A DNA stretch of 64,000 nucleotides, from positions 310,001 through 374,000 of the forward strand of contig JAFCMP010000046.1 of the NCBI GenBank assembly GCA_017506865.1, given 5' to 3'. Below, one piece after another: positions 60,101-64,000 of the stretch. How positions within the stretch are numbered: the stretch's first letter is position 1; every line of letters starts with the position of its first letter. The notes under the pieces are model-generated. The model was given only the letters and a program-made list of their open reading frames with translations, searched no databases and was not told the origin of the DNA. The DNA is from Tribonema minus. Lineage: Eukaryota > Sar > Xanthophyceae > Tribonematales > Tribonemataceae. The position numbers and the translations under genes were made by a program.

Positions 60101-63100
60101 ACAAGGCCGCCTGCACGTCAGGGGTAGAGATAGGGTCGGCTCACACTGCCTCTTCTGCATTTGGTTCCGCATAATTGTTAAAAGTAAGGGCTAGGGTAGG
60201 GATAGGTTACGGTTAGCACTACCTTGCACAAAAACCGCGTGCACGCCTTAAAACGCAGCGTACTTGCACATTCACGAGCCCCCTGCCCCCTTTTAACAAT
60301 CACCTCTCCCCTCCGGCTTCACAACTCCCACCCCCATCCCCCCCCCCAGCGCGCTTTACACCCCCCCCCCCCACACACACCACCAGCACCACCAATAACC
60401 CATCCTCCGCCCCCCCCCCCCCCCCCCCTCGCCGGCCGCAGGTCTTCTTTGGCAAGCGCAGCATCGTCTTCTCGGCCGACCACATGAACGACCCCGAGCG
60501 CATCGCGCAGATGGCGCGCGACGGCATCCTCTCGGACGGCCGCCGCGACGCGCTGCTCGCGTTCCCCTGGCACCACGACGCCATCTTCCACGAGGCGGGG
60601 GTACCCCCTATACATACCCCTATACGCACGCTCGCGGAGCTGCCTGAAGATGTGAAGAAGAGGCTGTATGTGGTGCACGTGACGCCGAGCTCGATACCGC
60701 CCGACAGCGGGCTGCGCGTTGCGCCGCTCGGCGTGCAGAACACGGTGGCGATCCGCGTGGAGGCGCCGCCGCAGCAGCACCACATGTGAGTGCTACTAGT
60801 AGTGTGCTGCCAGATGGCGCAGTGGTGGGTAGCTTTGGTGCGGTTGTGGATGGCACGATGTGAGCATCGGTAACAGTGTACTTGTGGATTCCTGAACGCG
60901 GTGGCCATCCGCGTGGTGGCGCCGCCGCAGCAGCACCACATGTGAGTAGCTGTATTATCAGTGTGCTTGTAGATGGCGCGTGTTGTGAGTGGCTTGTGGG
61001 TCCGGGGGGTAGCATCAGTGGTAGTTTACTTGTGGATTCCTGAACACGGTGGCGATTCGCGTGGAGACGCCGCCGCAGCATCACCACATGTGAGTGCTGT
61101 GATCGGAAATGAATCAAAAGATTGTAGAGCTCCAGGTGACAAGGTGTGGTGAGCCGCAAGTCCCTTTCATCAATAACCGTTGTCGCCGCTGCTGCGGTGT
61201 GTGTTTTTGTGTTTTTCACGTGCAAGTAGCGCCAATAACTGTACAGTCTAGTCGTGAACTCTCTGTGCAGGGCCGGCGTAAGCGGAGCGCTGCTGGTCAC
61301 CCATGACTCGTACTCGTGACTTGTGCACGCTGCGAGGTGCTGGCGGCAGTAGACATGATCGGAGCAGCGCTGATCACTCTCTGGTTCATGACTCACACCC
61401 GTGCGCACCTCCCGCTGAGCAGTGCCGGCAGCGCCATGTACTCGCTGGACCTAAGCGAGCGCTGCTGATCACTCATGACTCGTACTCGTGACTTGTGCGC
61501 CCTGAGCAGTGCTGGCAGCGCCGGACATGATCACTCTATGACTCATGACTCATATTCGTGCACGTCTCCTGCCGAGCAGTGCTGGCAGCGCGGTGGACGC
61601 GCTGGACCTGATTGGCAGCGTGGGCATCTTTGGGCACTGCTCCCTCACGCAAGCGCGCGACCTGCTGGAGCTGGGCTCCCGACGGACGTATCCGGCCGGC
61701 AGCATCATACAGGTATGTATACAGGCCTATATGGGGTTGTAGCAGCATCGCAGCAACTGCGGCAAACTTCTGAAGGACGCACCCCTTTTGTGAAGGAAAA
61801 ACTTCAGGGATGCATTTGAATATGGAACCAACCCACTGTTGTTGTCACCGCCAACTGTGGGATGCTGCCATGAATTACTCCTGACGCGATGAACACTCCC
61901 CCCATACCCGCGCTCGTACCGCATCGTCTGAACGGAACATGCACCCTCGTGCGCAGCGTCACCGCTATGCCGCCGCGCCAGCTCACTGTCAGCGCGACGC
62001 CGCTTCCATCGTCATGACATCATCACTGACGCGCCCCATGCCTTCCACGTACGCGCCAATCTCATTCAGGAGGCCGGCGGCGCCGTGACGGACGTGTGCA
62101 TTGTGTCCAACGGGCGCGCGCTGGTGCGCTACAGCGCCATGGCGCGCGGCGTCGCGGCGGCGGCGGCAGCGGCGGCGGCGGGGGCGCAGTCGCCGTCGGG
62201 CTCGGCGTCGCCGCAGTCGCCGCGGCCGTCGGCGACGAAGGACACAGGTGAGCACTGGTTGCAGTGGCGCTGGTAATTGGGGGGAGTGGCGTTGCATCAG
62301 TGCCGCTGACAGTCGGGGGGTGGTGGCGTTGCGCCGTTAACTGTGCTCGCCGCGACTGTCGGCGACGAAGGAGTCAGGTGAGCACGGCGCTGACAGTTGC
62401 GCAGCGGCAAGTGCCAATTTCACAGCGGCGCTGACAGTTGGGGGGGGAGTGGTGCCGCCGCATTGTTAGCTTAGGTTTGACTGTGGTGGCGGCGTCGTGG
62501 CGGCGGCGGCGCCGCAGTCGCCGCGGCCGTCGGCGACGAAGGACACAGGTGAGCGCTGTGGTTGCAGTGGCGCTGACAATGGGGGGGGAGCGGCGTTGCG
62601 TTGGTAGCTTAGTTTTCGTTGTTAGCTTAGTTTGCATGTTGGTGCGCGTCGGCGTGTTGAAGGAGGCAGGTGACGGTACCGGCGACGAAGGAGTCAGGCG
62701 AGCACGGCGCAGCAGTGGCGGTGACGCTGACAGCTGGAGCTGCATCGCAAGCATAGGTTTGTCCGTGACAGTCACAAGCTCTCCCGCGACGAGCGTCGCC
62801 GCATGGCAACTGTAACCGTCGGCATGTCCTTCGGCAACTTTGGTCACCACTTTGGCGCGTGGGTTGTCGCTTTCTGAGGCCACTGCGCTGAGCGCTGTGC
62901 CACAGCGCTCAGCTCTCGTGCGCCCACAGGCTGTGAGCAGTACTGGCGCGACAGCTGCCGTCCGCAGTTCTGGCATGGTGGGACAGACAGCAGCGAAGAT
63001 GTGACGCACCATGGGCAAAAACAGATGCAACCTGCAGCGCGTGTCGGTTACACCGCTCGCTGCGAAAACCGCCACTGCTGGCGCTCCACCCCTTCTGCAT

Positions 63101-63614
63101 GTACCGTAACTCGCCCTGGCGCCGCGGCATTCGACGTCACCGCACCATGCACGCACACTATACATGCACACACAACCTTTGAGGGCAGCAGCAGCAGCCC
63201 TCAGCAATTTTATCTACGTCGCCGCTCATCAACCCCCCCCCCCCCCCCTTCTCACCCCCCAGAAGAAGCCGCCGCCACCGCCGCGGCCACCGCCACTGCC
63301 GTCGCCTCCGCCGACGCCGCCACTGACGGCGCCGCCGCCGCCGACGCCGCCACCGACGCCGAGCCGCAGCAGCGGCGCTCGTGGCAGGACGAGGTGCTGT
63401 ACTCGGGCGCGGATGACGTGCTGTCGCGCGGCGACTGGTTCGGGGAGGAAGCGCTGATGGACGCGGCGACGCCGGCGGCGGCGGCGGTCGTGGCGATCAC
63501 TGATGTGGAGCTGCTGGTGCTGAGCGCGACGGACCTGCGTTGGGTGCTCGGCGACAGGGTCGGGCTCGGGCTCGGGGCGCGCGGGTACAGCTCCGTGTGG
63601 GAGGGGGACATCAG
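54153..63614 (+). CDS. Metallo-beta-lactamase-fold protein with cyclic-nucleotide-binding domain, 8 exons seen
   Basis: Exons: 54153-54535, 57145-57398, 58096-58429, 59262-59538, 60442-60785, 61580-61712, 62070-62247, 63263-63614; about 751 residues so far, phases join. The first ATG in frame is at 54153. The N-terminus is Ser-rich, then ALPRGGIYVPTAAGPLQIGI. The MBL domain has VTHCHADHDAGTF (H333, H335, D337, H338), LHSIPCIG (H408) and VFSADH (D429), a metal-hydrolase set. A cNBD follows: LIGSVGIFGHCSLTQARDLL, a poly-Ala insert, then GDWFGEEALMDAATPAAAAV, where the Arg that usually binds the cyclic phosphate is Ala. Substrate and ligand are unknown. A donor at 63615 means at least one more exon; GCAG|GCGGCTAATCCTGTAG near 63863-63881 could be a very short last one. 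Confidence 0.85.
54536..57144 (+). other. Large first intron (2.6 kb) of the MBL-cNBD gene
   Basis: No supported gene is inside. Several long GC-driven frames occur on both strands (for example minus 56170-56796), without recognisable domains. The acceptor is TTTTCAG at 57144. Confidence 0.5.
57825..58110 (+). repeat. C-run tandem units and a duplicated exon-3 acceptor (MBL-cNBD gene)
   Basis: GCTGAG[CT][CT]GTGCTGACG followed by a long C run recurs about four times at 70-80-bp spacing. GCAG|GCGACTAC, the exon-3 start at 58096, also occurs at 58013. Confidence 0.8.
58386..58885 (+). repeat. Four tandem copies of MBL-cNBD exon-3 end plus donor
   Basis: GTGCGTCATCCTGCGCAACT (CVILRNFNIRP) through CCCAG|GTGAGG at 58430 recurs near 58575 (donor lost: CCCTGGGG), 58731 (donor intact) and 58873 (donor intact). 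The spacings are ~145-156 bp. Each unit also repeats GTGTGTTGAGG/GGGTGT and G-rich stretches. Confidence 0.92.
59240..59261 (+). repeat. Poly-C tract at the MBL-cNBD exon-4 acceptor
   Basis: About 18 consecutive C, then GCCCCCCAG|CCTGATC. Comparable runs precede the acceptors at 19503 (C16), 60442 (C runs 60350-60428) and 63263 (C15). Confidence 0.85.
59500..59800 (+). repeat. Three tandem copies of MBL-cNBD exon-4 end plus donor
   Basis: CTGCACTCGATTCCGTGCAT (LHSIPCIGLE) with GAG|GTGCGT at 59539 recurs with GTGAGC at 59653 and GCGAGC at 59796. The spacings are 114 and 143 bp. The copied peptide includes the metal-ligand His. Confidence 0.9.
59940..60215. repeat. Cluster of CCCTAA/TTAGGG tracts in both orientations
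   Basis: CTAACCCTAACCCTCAG lies near 59941-59957, GGGTAGGGTTAGGGTTAGGG near 60022-60045, and degenerate GGGTAGAGATAGGG and GGGCTAGGGTAGGGATAG follow. All are in MBL-cNBD intron 4. Confidence 0.8.
60715..61100 (+). repeat. Three tandem copies of MBL-cNBD exon-5 end plus donor
   Basis: AACACGGTGGCGATCCGCGT (NTVAIRVEAPPQQHH) with CACAT|GTGAGT at 60786 recurs with intact donors at 60942 and 61090. The spacings are 156 and 148 bp. All copies keep the frame of VAIRV and APPQ/TPPQ. Confidence 0.92.
61255..61605 (+). repeat. Four or five tandem copies of acceptor plus MBL-cNBD exon-6 start
   Basis: GAGCAG|TGCTGGCAGCGC at 61580 recurs near 61507, 61419 and, diverged, 61335 and 61267. Each is preceded by TCATGACTC[AG][TC]A-like sequence. 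The spacing is ~70-90 bp. Confidence 0.85.
62200..62705 (+). repeat. Four tandem copies of MBL-cNBD exon-7 end plus donor
   Basis: CGGCGACGAAGGACACAG|GTGAGC at 62248 recurs near 62378 (GAGTCAG|GTGAGC), 62549 (GACACAG|GTGAGC) and 62700 (GAGTCAG|GCGAGC). The spacings are ~130-170 bp. Confidence 0.88.
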
Positions 63615-64000
63615 GTGAGGGGAGGCTTGTTTTTTCTAGGGGGGCGGGGGGTGTTGTTGTGTGCAAGTAGGGGGGGGGGGGCGGGGCGAGGGGAGCGCTG
63701 TGGTGTGCACACAGGCCATTGGAGGGGGGGGGGGGGGGGAGGAGGGCTGCTCAGGTGGTTACGGTGTAACTGTAGCGTGGCGGTTGTACTTGACTTTGTG
63801 CGCGGAGCCGTAATGTTACCGCAGGGAGTGCTGGGCAGCAGGGCTGGGCTGTGGCGGTGTGAGCGCAGGCGGCTAATCCTGTAGAGGTTGCATTGCGATG
63901 GCTTGTCGTGACGGCCAGCAGCTCCAGTGGGTTTTGGATGGCAGCACTGGCCTTGGTGTGCGCCACGGCTGCAGCTCTGCGCGGCAGGGCGAGCCGCAGG
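63615..64000. other. Intron or 3' end of the MBL-cNBD gene, G-rich
   Basis: G runs near 63670 and 63725 dominate. A possible acceptor at 63863 would give a very short terminal exon ending TAG near 63881. Otherwise the gene continues beyond the window. Confidence 0.35.

Noticed and set aside
1-64000. Bacterial contamination (suggested by RadA and oligopeptidase B)
   Set aside because: Both genes are split by many introns and carry eukaryotic leaders; these families are known in algae.

Overview
This window is nuclear DNA from an intron-rich, GC-rich eukaryotic alga. Two genes begin with signal-peptide-like leaders of the kind used for secondary plastids. The RadA leader is followed by GAVGFAP, which resembles the ASAFAP plastid-import motif of stramenopiles and cryptophytes. 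The ATP-synthase-assembly (CGL160/UncI-like) protein is plastid-type. A DZIP1/Iguana orthologue implies cilia or flagella, and short TTAGGG/CCCTAA tracts suggest that telomere type. My best inference is a flagellated chlorophyll-c alga; the exact lineage is not decidable from the sequence.

Layout: 1-3.1 kb holds an ankyrin-repeat gene with one frame break, a fragment of a second copy, and a 108-bp LINE 3' end with an 11-bp target duplication. 3.6-9.8 kb (-) is DZIP1 with two ubiquitin-like segments. 10.0-10.4 kb (+) is a weak divergent ORF. 12.1-15.7 kb (-) is a conserved-looking protein of unknown function, which shares a ~400-bp divergent promoter with 16.1-33.6 kb (+), a complete 20-exon oligopeptidase B. 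34.6-35.3 kb (-) is a third ankyrin copy. 36.1-41.3 kb (-) is the CGL160/UncI-like gene, and 41.4-41.9 kb (-) is an unidentified terminal exon. 42.9-52.8 kb (-) is a 12-exon RadA/Sms. 52.87-53.78 kb (+) is a 5'-truncated LINE with a restriction-like endonuclease, inserted in the RadA upstream region. 54.2 kb to near the window end (+) is a metallo-beta-lactamase-fold protein fused to a cyclic-nucleotide-binding domain. Every exon chain given for the five spliced genes that lie wholly in the window sums to a multiple of three, and all exon phases join.

The striking feature is intron structure. At more than a dozen exon-intron junctions, the end of the exon together with its splice site is tandemly repeated two to four times inside the adjacent intron, usually at ~130-190-bp spacing and often near 150 bp. 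This creates decoy donors or acceptors next to the real ones. It occurs in five of the six spliced genes; I did not find it in the CGL160-like gene. It looks like a genome-wide process of intron growth, and perhaps of intron creation and alternative splicing. GC-AG introns, pure poly-C tracts before acceptors, interstitial telomere-like repeats and a 23-nt exon add to an unusual splicing landscape.

The genes do not form one pathway: there is a ciliary protein, a peptidase, two probable plastid proteins and a cyclic-nucleotide/MBL protein.
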